DNA of 17,466 nucleotides, taken from an uncultured Collinsella sp. (GTDB lineage Bacteria > Actinomycetota > Coriobacteriia > Coriobacteriales > Coriobacteriaceae). This document shows, piece after piece, positions 7,788 through 15,869 of this stretch; the stretch's first letter is position 1; the number at the start of each line of letters is the position of its first letter. Both the position numbers and the translations under genes were made by a program. The notes under the pieces are model-generated. The model did no database searches. It saw nothing but the letters and a program-made list of their open reading frames with translations, and had not been told where the DNA came from. The DNA lies in NCBI GenBank assembly GCA_958407995.1, contig CATYJU010000041.1, forward strand, positions 1-17,466, written 5' to 3'.

Positions 7788-7802
7788 TGTCATACGTTTA
7801 CA
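7788..7802. promoter_or_regulatory. Operator in front of lacI (autoregulation)
   Basis: TGTCATACGTTTACA matches the operon operators at 13 of 15 bases against the 6639-6653 site. It lies 20 bp before the lacI start codon, where bound repressor would block its own transcription. I could not define a clear -10/-35 pair for lacI. TATGCT on the minus strand just upstream is the best weak candidate. Confidence 0.5.
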
Positions 7803-7916
7803 TACGAACAAAGCATACCCCAACAACAGCGGGAAGACGGTAACAGCACAAGTAAGTAAACGACTCATCCAAATAATTAGGAGAGTTCCGCCTAAAGGGT
7901 GACTACACAGGACCCC

Positions 7917-8046
7917 CGCCGGGCCGCTTTGGGTTACTTTCCAAAACATTTCCGCAGGACGCAAAGGGCTCCGCCGCGCGAAGCGCGCAGCGGAGCCCTT
8001 TGCATGTCCGAGGACGTTTTGGAAAGTAACCCAAAGCGGCCCGGCG
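7917..8046. repeat. 130-bp nested perfect inverted repeat
   Basis: The outer arms are 31 bp and perfectly complementary (7917-7947 with 8016-8046). The inner arms are 14 bp and perfect (7961-7974 with 7990-8003), capped by GCGCG/CGCGC. The segments between outer and inner arms (about 12-13 bp each) do not pair. It begins 22 bp after the small glycyl-radical gene and contains no ORF that looks like a protein. It could be a bidirectional transcription stop, an interspersed palindromic element, or a transposase-less miniature mobile element. No target-site duplication is obvious to me. Confidence 0.85.
7961..8003. terminator. Inner hairpin, likely transcription stop for the pfl genes
   Basis: A 14-bp GC-rich stem with a further 5 bp after one mismatch and a 3-nt loop. 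It lies in the core of the large inverted repeat, downstream of the glycyl-radical gene and upstream of lacI. Either strand can form it. No long U-run follows on either strand, so termination is inferred from stem strength and position. Confidence 0.45.
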
Positions 8047-8068
8047 ATCCTGCGGGAGTTAAACCCCT

Positions 8069-8320
8069 TTAGAACTTGTCGTGGAAGGTACGCGCAATGA
8101 CCTCGTCCTGCTGCTCCTTGGTGAGCGTGTGGAAGTTCACGGCATAGCCGGAAACGCGGATGGTCAGCTGCGGGTACTTCTCGGGGTGAGCCTGAGCGTC
8201 GAGCAGCGTCTCACGGTTGAAGACGTTGATGTTCAGGTGGTGGCCACCCTTCTCGGCGTAAGCGTCGAGCATGTGGACCAGGTTATCGGCCTGAGTCTCG
8301 GAAACTTCAGAAACCTTCAT
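8069..8320 (-). CDS. grcA: Stand-alone glycyl-radical domain of pyruvate formate-lyase
   Basis: An 83-residue cytoplasmic protein that corresponds to the C-terminal glycyl-radical domain of pyruvate formate-lyase. The radical motif RVSGYA is intact, placing the radical on Gly58, followed by the family C-terminus LTKEQQDEVIARTF. Residues from about 10 on align with the tail that the neighbouring pflB product lacks. E. coli GrcA/YfiD is the known stand-alone relative (127 aa), but it repairs a full-length PFL. This one is shorter and sits beside a core without any such domain, so it is probably a required subunit activated by PflA. It has a strong ribosome-binding site (AAGGAG, 7-nt spacing) and follows pflB by 85 bp. 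A degraded PFL is unlikely because both ends look purpose-built. The symbol marks family only. Confidence 0.9.
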   Translation of the reverse strand: MKVSEVSETQADNLVHMLDAYAEKGGHHLNINVFNRETLLDAQAHPEKYPQLTIRVSGYAVNFHTLTKEQQDEVIARTFHDKF

Positions 8321-8343
8321 AATGTGTCTCCTTCGATTGATAG

Positions 8344-8363
8344 GCGCCGGCCGAAACCGGCGC
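8344..8363 (-). promoter_or_regulatory. GC-rich hairpin before the glycyl-radical gene
   Basis: A 7-bp GC-only stem (GCGCCGG with CCGGCGC) with a 6-nt loop, ending about 10 nt before the AAGGAG ribosome-binding site. No U-run follows. It may stabilise the downstream message after processing or tune translation of the small subunit. Confidence 0.5.
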
Positions 8364-8380
8364 GCTAATCAGTAATCGTT

Positions 8381-8403
8381 ATTGTTAGTATAGCACTAAC
8401 AAT
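8381..8403 (-). promoter_or_regulatory. AT-rich hairpin just after the pflB stop
   Basis: A perfect 9-bp inverted repeat (ATTGTTAGT with ACTAACAAT) with a 5-nt loop, starting 2 nt after the pflB stop. It is symmetric, so it could also be a DNA-binding site. With the second hairpin it fills most of the 85-bp gap between the two PFL genes. Confidence 0.5.
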
Positions 8404-8405
8404 AG

Positions 8406-10457
<2,052 letters not shown>

Positions 10458-10686
10458 TGTGTAACCACGCTCCTAGTTACGTGTAATGCGGCGCTCTCTC
10501 ACACCGCTGCTTATTGAATTCTTGAATGTTCGGCTTGCACTACCGGCTTCTTCCGTTCTTCACCACACATTGGTGCAGGGAAAACGTTTGTCCACCTTGG
10601 AACTACAACCCAAAACCCAAGATTTCACCCGTTTGAGAAGGATAACATAGCGACCCTCTTCATCTGGGCTGTTATATGTTTCTTTT

Positions 10687-10714
10687 TTTATATCATAAGG
10701 ACGTTTTTTACAAA
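10687..10714 (-). promoter_or_regulatory. Probable pflB promoter with extended -10
   Basis: Minus-strand TGATATAAA gives an extended -10 (TATAAA at 10687-10692 with TG at 10694-10695). TTTGTA (10709-10714), 16 bp upstream, is a moderate -35. The surroundings are conspicuously AT-rich compared with the genes. Transcription would begin near 10680. No clear FNR or Rex operator is visible to me. Confidence 0.48.
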
Positions 10715-10851
10715 CCCGCAGGAAATGCGAGTGCAAACAACTACCGTTCACCGATTTGTATGGTATTTTTCCTTGCCTTTGTACGACGTTCGCTCTAGCT
10801 GTTATGCCAGCTTTAGCAGGGTAAAGTGTCCCAGAGACCCTACAGAAACTG

Positions 10852-10885
10852 CAGGGCGGCCACGGAATCCCCCGTGGCCGCCCTG
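10852..10885 (-). terminator. Terminator of the SDR-kdgT operon
   Basis: A perfect 14-bp GC-rich stem (10852-10865 with 10872-10885) with a 6-nt loop, 38 bp after the kdgT stop. The minus-strand tail is only CAGTTTCTG, so the U-tract is poor, but stem strength and position fit an intrinsic or assisted stop. Confidence 0.62.
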
Positions 10886-10923
10886 TGGCATGGCTAGTTT
10901 TTAGCTTTGATTGCCGCTTGGCA

Positions 10924-11943
10924 TTAGGCGGCTGCGGCGGCCTTGTCGGCCGTTGCCTTGCTATCGCCGTTGCCCTGGCCCTCAAAATGCTTGTAGCACC
11001 AGCTGGTGACCAGCGGGGTCAAAATAGCCGTAACGATTGCGCAGGCAGCAACCTGTGCCGTAGCCGTCGCGAGCACCGCACCGCCGTACATGGCCCCGTT
11101 GACGCTTGCCATGGCAGCAGGCGTGGCCACATTGGCTCCGGCGCAGCTCGAAATGGCCGCACCTGCGACACCCGTACCACCCGTGAGCTTATCGACCGCG
11201 ATGACGGGAATTGCAAAGATCACCGAGCAGATCACGCCGAGCAGGATGCCGGGAAGACCGCCGTTGATAAGCTGGCCAAAAGTCATGGTCGAGCCCATGG
11301 CAAAGAAGACGAGCACGATGATGGCGGAAAGTGCCGGTGCCATCATCTTCTTAAAGCTGGGGAACAGGTTACCCAGAATAATGCCGACGACGATCGGCAG
11401 AATGGCGCCCACGAGCGACCAGCCGATCGGGGCCTGGCCGGCAGCGCCGAGCACGATCATCGTGACCGGAGGGCCGACAACCAGCGTGGTGATGGCGACA
11501 GCGCCACGCTCAGCCTCGTTGCCCATGGTACCCATCAGCCCAGCGTACATAGCGTTGTTGGCGCCGGTGCAAGCCGCCAGCATCACCATGGCAGAGATGC
11601 CAAACAAGTTGTCGTTGAACACATAAAGGATGAGCAGCGACATGGCAACGACCACGATCTGCTTGACGGCGATGATGATGGCGCCGCGGGCAGCGGCGGC
11701 AGGAGCGCTCTTAAACGAAATCGTCGTACCGACGATGAGCAAAAAAGCGCCCACGAGCGGGCCAGCGCCCTGCTGGGTCATGCCAAGCGTAAAGCTGCCG
11801 AGCGTTTTGAACAGGTCGGGGAATAGCGTGTTGAGCAGACAGCCCAACAGAAGCGGCACCAAGATATTGGCGCCCGGGATGGAGGACATCTTAAAGAACG
11901 GCTCCTTTGCCGCCGGCGCCTCCACCGCAGTCGATTCACTCAT
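10924..11943 (-). CDS. kdgT: 2-keto-3-deoxygluconate permease (KdgT family)
   Basis: A 339-aa inner-membrane proton symporter of the KDGT family (TC 2.A.10), which imports 2-keto-3-deoxygluconate, an intermediate of pectin and hexuronate breakdown. The protein is highly hydrophobic with about ten likely spans. It resembles E. coli KdgT at SIPGANILVPLLLG near the N-terminus, in VVGPPVTMIVLGAAG and ADKLTGGTGVAGAA-type segments, and in the small-residue stretch SSCAGANVATPAA. The start at 11943 follows AAGGAG at good spacing; the upstream ATG at 11964 lacks such a site. N-terminal and C-terminal tails are Ala-rich and likely cytoplasmic. It follows an SDR gene by 108 bp with two hairpins between them, and a strong terminator comes after it. 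The exact substrate could be a related keto-sugar acid. Confidence 0.88.
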   Translation of the reverse strand: MSESTAVEAPAAKEPFFKMSSIPGANILVPLLLGCLLNTLFPDLFKTLGSFTLGMTQQGAGPLVGAFLLIVGTTISFKSAPAAAARGAIIIAVKQIVVVAMSLLILYVFNDNLFGISAMVMLAACTGANNAMYAGLMGTMGNEAERGAVAITTLVVGPPVTMIVLGAAGQAPIGWSLVGAILPIVVGIILGNLFPSFKKMMAPALSAIIVLVFFAMGSTMTFGQLINGGLPGILLGVICSVIFAIPVIAVDKLTGGTGVAGAAISSCAGANVATPAAMASVNGAMYGGAVLATATAQVAACAIVTAILTPLVTSWCYKHFEGQGNGDSKATADKAAAAA

Positions 11944-11960
11944 ATATATCTCCTTTGGAT

Positions 11961-11983
11961 GCATGCGAATCGTAGCCGCATGC
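11961..11983 (-). promoter_or_regulatory. Hairpin upstream of kdgT ribosome-binding site
   Basis: A 7-bp perfect stem (GCATGCG with CGCATGC) with a 9-nt loop, ending a few bases before the kdgT AAGGAG. It could tune kdgT translation or be a palindromic binding site. Confidence 0.4.
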
Positions 11984-12000
11984 GCCTATATCAGAAAGAA

Positions 12001-12032
12001 GGCGACGGTCCCGAGTCGCAGGAGCCGTCGCC
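12001..12032 (-). terminator. Hairpin with U-rich tail between SDR and kdgT
   Basis: An 8-bp stem (GGCGACGG with CCGTCGCC) plus 3 more pairs after a bulge, 19 bp past the SDR stop. The minus-strand tail TTCTTTCTG is moderately U-rich. It may partly terminate and so lower kdgT expression relative to the dehydrogenase. Confidence 0.5.
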
Positions 12033-12051
12033 GAATAATCGTCGCGGAGTA

Positions 12052-12801
12052 TTACCCGTCCAGAACGATGCCACCGTCGCAGTCACCGATCTCGCCGTTC
12101 ACGAAGCTGGCGAGGTCGGAAGCGAAGAACAGCACCATCTGCGCAGGCTCGCTGGCCTGGGCGGCGCGGCCCAGAGGAATACCGTTGATGATGCGCTGAG
12201 AGTTCTCGTCAGAGAGGATCGAGGTCATATCGGTAAGCGTGAGCGACGGGCATACAGCGTTGCAGCGAACGCCAAACTTGCCGCCTTCCTTGGCGACTGC
12301 CTTGGTTAGACCGTTAACACCGGCCTTGGAGCTCGCGTAAGCCGCGGTGCCGAGCAGGCCGCCGCCGATCTTGCCAGCAACAGAGCTCACGTTGACGATA
12401 GTGCCGGCATGGGCCGCCTTAAAGTGCGGGTACACGGCGTTCATCATGGTAAAGGTGCCGTTGAGGTTGATGTCGATGGTACGGCGCCACTCGGTGTCAT
12501 CGATCTCGTCGAACTTCTTGGTGCTGATGACGCCAGCGCAGTTAATCAGGATGTTGGTCTGCGGCAGATCGGTGAAAATCTGCTCGACGGTCTCGCGCGC
12601 CTTGGGTGCATCGGCGACATCGAGCTGATAGAACTTGTTGCCCTCGCCAAGCTCGGCCACAGCGGCCTCGCCCTTAGCAGCGTTCCTTGCGATGAGCGCG
12701 ACGTGTCCGCCGCCCGCAACGATACCCTTGGCAATCTCGAGGCCAATGCCCTGAGTGCCACCGGTAACGATCGCGGTCTTGCCCGTGAAGTCAAATGCCA
12801 T
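12052..12801 (-). CDS. Short-chain dehydrogenase/reductase, KduD- or gluconate-5-dehydrogenase-like
   Basis: A 249-aa classical SDR oxidoreductase, cytoplasmic. The Rossmann motif TGGTQGIG (13-20), structural NCAG (87-90), and catalytic Ser139/140, Tyr155 and Lys159 (YASSK) are all present. The C-terminal GEIGDCDGGIVLDG closes a full-length domain. The nearby KdgT permease suggests a sugar-acid substrate, for instance interconversion of 2-keto-3-deoxygluconate with its 5-keto form (KduD-type). SDR substrates cannot be read from sequence alone, so this is contextual. I start it at the ATG at 12801, where SDR similarity begins, with AAAGGGGGA upstream. The longer frame back to 12918 would run through the promoter region. 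It is the first gene of a probable two-gene operon and is divergent from marR. Confidence 0.87.
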   Translation of the reverse strand: MAFDFTGKTAIVTGGTQGIGLEIAKGIVAGGGHVALIARNAAKGEAAVAELGEGNKFYQLDVADAPKARETVEQIFTDLPQTNILINCAGVISTKKFDEIDDTEWRRTIDINLNGTFTMMNAVYPHFKAAHAGTIVNVSSVAGKIGGGLLGTAAYASSKAGVNGLTKAVAKEGGKFGVRCNAVCPSLTLTDMTSILSDENSQRIINGIPLGRAAQASEPAQMVLFFASDLASFVNGEIGDCDGGIVLDG

Positions 12802-13019
12802 GACTCCATCCCCCTTTATGTAAGGTGTCTCCTTGCGGGAAGTTGGAGCATCGCACGTGGCGATTATATGAGTCCCAGTCGTCATGGTGGTGACAACCCC
12901 TCGCCTAACCGCGTGCATGATAGTTCTTTAAAACGCTTCAGCAATTGAATGATTTTAAGTCTTTATGCGCTCTTTATATTGCCCACTGTATGAGGCCCGC
13001 GTATGGGGGTATCATCTTT

Positions 13020-13056
13020 CACCGAAAATAGTTTCTAGTGTTAGGGGTTTTCGGTG
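13020..13056 (+). promoter_or_regulatory. Inverted repeat spanning the marR start codon
   Basis: Nine-base perfect arms CACCGAAAA (13020-13028) and TTTTCGGTG (13048-13056). The right arm contains the GTG start, and the 19-nt loop contains the AGGGG ribosome-binding site. It could be a MarR-type operator for autoregulation or an RNA hairpin controlling translation initiation. The arms are far apart for a typical MarR site. Confidence 0.45.
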
Positions 13057-13503
13057 GAAGATACCGATTTCCATGAGCTTGGGAGTCAGCTCCTTACCGA
13101 GTTTGGCGGCATTCACCAGCGCGTTTCGCGCTTTGTGGACAAAGCTCTCAGCGGCGAGATGGCTGTCATGCGCGCCCTTATGCTCGCTGGCGGTTCGCTC
13201 ACGCCGAGCGAACTCGCCGATCGCGCCTGGGTCTCGAACGCCCGCATCGCCAATATCCTACGCGCTCTCGAAGCCAAGGGTTGGGTTGAGCGTGAGCACT
13301 CAAAGACCGACCGTCGTCGCGTACACGTCATAGTGACCGACAAGGGATTCCAGGATCTCGAAATCAAACGCCGGGAATTCGAGGACCGCACCGCGGCTTT
13401 CCTCGAGCAGCTCGGCGAAACAGATACCCAAGAGATGGTGCGCCTTCTTAGACGTGCCAACGAAATTATCGACCGCAATCAAGAAAGGAGAGATGCCGAG
13501 TGA
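13054..13503 (+). CDS. MarR-family transcriptional regulator
   Basis: A 149-aa winged helix-turn-helix regulator of the MarR family, which usually acts as a ligand-responsive dimeric repressor of a neighbouring efflux or stress operon. The recognition region is SLTPSELADRAWVSNARIAN (about residues 48-67), followed by LRALEAKGWVEREHSKTDRRR and the wing strand RVHVIVTDKG. The helical flanks would form the dimer interface. The start is a GTG at 13054 preceded by TTAGGGG. The stop overlaps the start of the following ABC gene by 4 bases (GTGA), implying translational coupling. It probably represses the exporter operon it heads; the inducer is unknown. Length and domain order are typical. Confidence 0.9.
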   Translation: MEDTDFHELGSQLLTEFGGIHQRVSRFVDKALSGEMAVMRALMLAGGSLTPSELADRAWVSNARIANILRALEAKGWVEREHSKTDRRRVHVIVTDKGFQDLEIKRREFEDRTAAFLEQLGETDTQEMVRLLRRANEIIDRNQERRDAE

Positions 13504-15869
13504 GGATTCTCAAGCTCTTTAAAAAGCATATCCTGGCACTGTTCACAGCTATCGTACTCATCGTAATCAGCTGCAACGCCGACCTGGCACTGCCTACCTA
13601 TATGAGCGATATCGTCGACGTGGGCGTGCAGCAAGGCGGTATCGCCTCGCCCGTACCCGACACCATCCGCGCCGAATCGCTCGACGACCTCGAACTCTTT
13701 ATGAGCGCCAAGGACGCCAAGGCTGTGGAGGCCGTGTTTAGCAAGGCTGACAAAAACGGCATTCGAACGTACAAGGGCACCGAGGAGGAGCGCGCCGACG
13801 GCGGCAAGATTGCCGACATCATGAGCCTGCCCGAGACTGTCGTCCTTTCGTTCAACCAGGGCATCGATGCCAACTCCATGGGCGACATGACCGGCGCATC
13901 TACCGAGGCAAGCGATGGCGGCGGCGCTCAGGCCATGCCCACCCCCGAGCAGATGGCGGCAATGACGCCCGAGCAGCTCGCCGAGATGCAGCAGAAGGCC
14001 GCAGCGGCGCAGAGCATGCAAAAGCAGATCGACGCCGACGGCGGCAAGATCACCATGAAGAGCCTGCGCCTAGGCGTTGAAGGCGGTCTTATCGATCAGG
14101 GCAAGCTCGTCGAGGGCGCCAACGATATGGCGGACAAAATGGGTTCCATGTCGGGCTCCATCGTGACCCAACGCGCCGTGAGCTATGTACAGGACGAGTA
14201 CAAGGCACAGGGCATCGACCCCGCCGATGTGCAGAACGCCTACCTGAGCCGCATGGCGACCACTATGTTTGGGCTGTGCCTGGTGTCGCTCGTCGCCACC
14301 ATCCTGACCGGTGCCGTGGCTTCGCGCACCGCCTGCTCCATCGCCCGCGACCTGCGTCGCGAGACCTTCAACAAGGTTATGCACTTCTCGCCGGCCGAAG
14401 TGGGCAAGTTTAGCCAGGCCTCGCTCATTACCCGCTGCACCAACGACATTCAGCAGATCCAGATGGCCGCAACCCTGTTTATCCGCATGTGCCTGATGGC
14501 CCCCGTCATGGGCATCGTCGCCGTCATGCGCGTCCTGGCCAACCACACCGGCCTGGAGTGGACCATCGCCGTGGCCATCATCGCCGTCTCGGCCGTCGTC
14601 GGCGTGCTTATGGGCCTCACCATGCCCAAGTTCAAAAAGATGCAGAGCTTTGTGGACCGTGTGAACCTTACCGCCCGCGAGCTGCTCGACGGCCTTATGC
14701 CCATCCGCTCGTTCAACCGCGAGGAGCATGAGCTCGAGCGTTTTGACAAGGCTTCGCTCGACCTGATGACCACGCAGCTCTACACCAACCGCGCTATGAG
14801 TTTTATGATGCCGCTTATGATGCTCGTCATGAACTGCATCACCGTGCTTATCGTCTGGTTTGGCGCGCAGGGCGTGTCCGACGGCGTGATGCAGGTCGGC
14901 AACATGATGGCGTTCATCTCCTACACCATGCAGATCGTCATGGCGTTTATGATCCTCACCATGGTTTCGGTCATCCTGCCCCGCGCCGAGGTCGCAGCCG
15001 AGCGCGTGGAAGAGGTCATCACCTGCCCCACGAGCATCAACGACCCTGCCTCGCCCAAACTGCCCGCGGCCAGCGCGCCGCGCGGCGAGCTCACCTTCCG
15101 TGACGTGAGCTTCCAGTATCCCGATGCCCGCGCCGACGTCATTAGCGGCGTAAACTTCACCACGCACGCCGGCCAGATGCTCGGCATCATTGGCTCCACG
15201 GGTTCGGGCAAGTCCACGCTTGTGCAGCTCATCCCGCGCCTGTACGACGTCACGGGCGGCAGCATTTCGCTCGACGGCATCGACGTGCGTGACATGACTC
15301 TCTCCGAGCTGCGTCGCCGCATCGGTTATATTCCGCAGCAGGGTCGTCTGTTCTCGGGTACCGTCGAGAGCAACCTCAAGTTTGCCGGCGACATGGTGAG
15401 TGACGAGGATATGCGCCAGGCAGCACGCGTCGCCCAGGCGGAAGACTTTATCGCCGAGCGCGAGGGCGGCTACGACTCCCCCATCAGCCAGGGCGGCTCC
15501 AATGTCTCGGGCGGTCAGCGCCAACGCCTGGCCATCGCCCGCGCGTTGGCCAAAAAGCCCGAGGTCGTGGTGTTCGATGACTCGTTTAGCGCCCTCGACT
15601 ACAAGACCGACGCTCGCCTGCGCGAGGAGTTGGCCAAAAACGTCACCGACGCCGCGCTCGTGGTCGTGGCCCAGCGCATCGCGACCATCATGCACGCCGA
15701 CCAGATCATCGTGCTCGACGACGGCCACGTAGTGGGCACCGGCACGCACGAGGAGCTGCTGCGCAACTGCCCGGCGTACCTGGAGATCGCACAGTCGCAG
15801 CTTTCCGCCGAGGAGCTGGGGCTTACCCAAGAAGAAATTGCAGCCGTCATGGAAGGAGGCGAGCGCTAA
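13500..15869 (+). CDS. ABC exporter subunit 1 (TMD-NBD) with large insertion and degenerate ATP site
   Basis: A 789-aa half-transporter, membrane domain fused to ATPase, forming a heterodimeric exporter with the next gene. TM1 is at about residues 8-28. An exceptionally long segment of about 220 residues then precedes TM2 near residue 254, where relatives usually have a short loop. It is hydrophilic and includes a Met/Gln/Ala-rich stretch (about 145-176) with TPEQMAAM and TPEQLAEM repeats. The nucleotide-binding domain has Walker A GSTGSGKST (565-573), signature VSGGQ (669-673) and Walker B with Asp693. The following catalytic Glu is replaced by Asp694 (FDDSFSALD). This is the pattern of the degenerate-site partner in TM287/TM288-, BmrCD- and LmrCD-type exporters. 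GTG start, AAGGAG 10 bases upstream. Exported substrate unknown; drugs or lipids are likely candidates. Confidence 0.9.
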   Translation: MRILKLFKKHILALFTAIVLIVISCNADLALPTYMSDIVDVGVQQGGIASPVPDTIRAESLDDLELFMSAKDAKAVEAVFSKADKNGIRTYKGTEEERADGGKIADIMSLPETVVLSFNQGIDANSMGDMTGASTEASDGGGAQAMPTPEQMAAMTPEQLAEMQQKAAAAQSMQKQIDADGGKITMKSLRLGVEGGLIDQGKLVEGANDMADKMGSMSGSIVTQRAVSYVQDEYKAQGIDPADVQNAYLSRMATTMFGLCLVSLVATILTGAVASRTACSIARDLRRETFNKVMHFSPAEVGKFSQASLITRCTNDIQQIQMAATLFIRMCLMAPVMGIVAVMRVLANHTGLEWTIAVAIIAVSAVVGVLMGLTMPKFKKMQSFVDRVNLTARELLDGLMPIRSFNREEHELERFDKASLDLMTTQLYTNRAMSFMMPLMMLVMNCITVLIVWFGAQGVSDGVMQVGNMMAFISYTMQIVMAFMILTMVSVILPRAEVAAERVEEVITCPTSINDPASPKLPAASAPRGELTFRDVSFQYPDARADVISGVNFTTHAGQMLGIIGSTGSGKSTLVQLIPRLYDVTGGSISLDGIDVRDMTLSELRRRIGYIPQQGRLFSGTVESNLKFAGDMVSDEDMRQAARVAQAEDFIAEREGGYDSPISQGGSNVSGGQRQRLAIARALAKKPEVVVFDDSFSALDYKTDARLREELAKNVTDAALVVVAQRIATIMHADQIIVLDDGHVVGTGTHEELLRNCPAYLEIAQSQLSAEELGLTQEEIAAVMEGGER

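Larger units (their letters stand above)
10458..10923. other. 466-bp gap: kdgT terminator and pflB control region
   Basis: No convincing gene lies here. From right to left it holds the kdgT terminator hairpin (10852-10885), a motif also found at two other promoters (10739-10753), a pflB promoter (10687-10714), and a long leader with a LacI-operator-like site (10579-10593). I recognise no riboswitch class in the leader. The one sizeable minus-strand frame here (10985-10560) crosses the terminator and kdgT sequence and has unprotein-like composition. Confidence 0.6.

Noticed and set aside
7782..7964. A 60-aa minus-strand frame upstream of lacI
   Set aside because: It runs into the arm of the large palindrome and overlaps the lacI operator; no ribosome-binding site or recognisable sequence.
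7917..8046. An insertion sequence or CRISPR-like array
   Set aside because: There is no transposase and no regular repeat-spacer pattern, only one nested inverted repeat.
10560..10985. A 141-aa minus-strand frame between kdgT and pflB
   Set aside because: It starts inside kdgT, reads through the terminator stem, and its sequence is basic and low in conserved features.
12863..12896. A promoter for the SDR gene (TATAAT at 12863-12868 with TTGTCA at 12891-12896, minus strand)
   Set aside because: Both boxes are good, but the spacer is 22 bp, too long for a normal housekeeping promoter. The TATAAT may still be a real -10 with a poor -35.
12953..12980. A marR promoter (TTTTAA, 16 bp, TATATT, plus strand)
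   Set aside because: The region is AT-rich and many weak matches are possible; nothing distinguishes this one enough to annotate.
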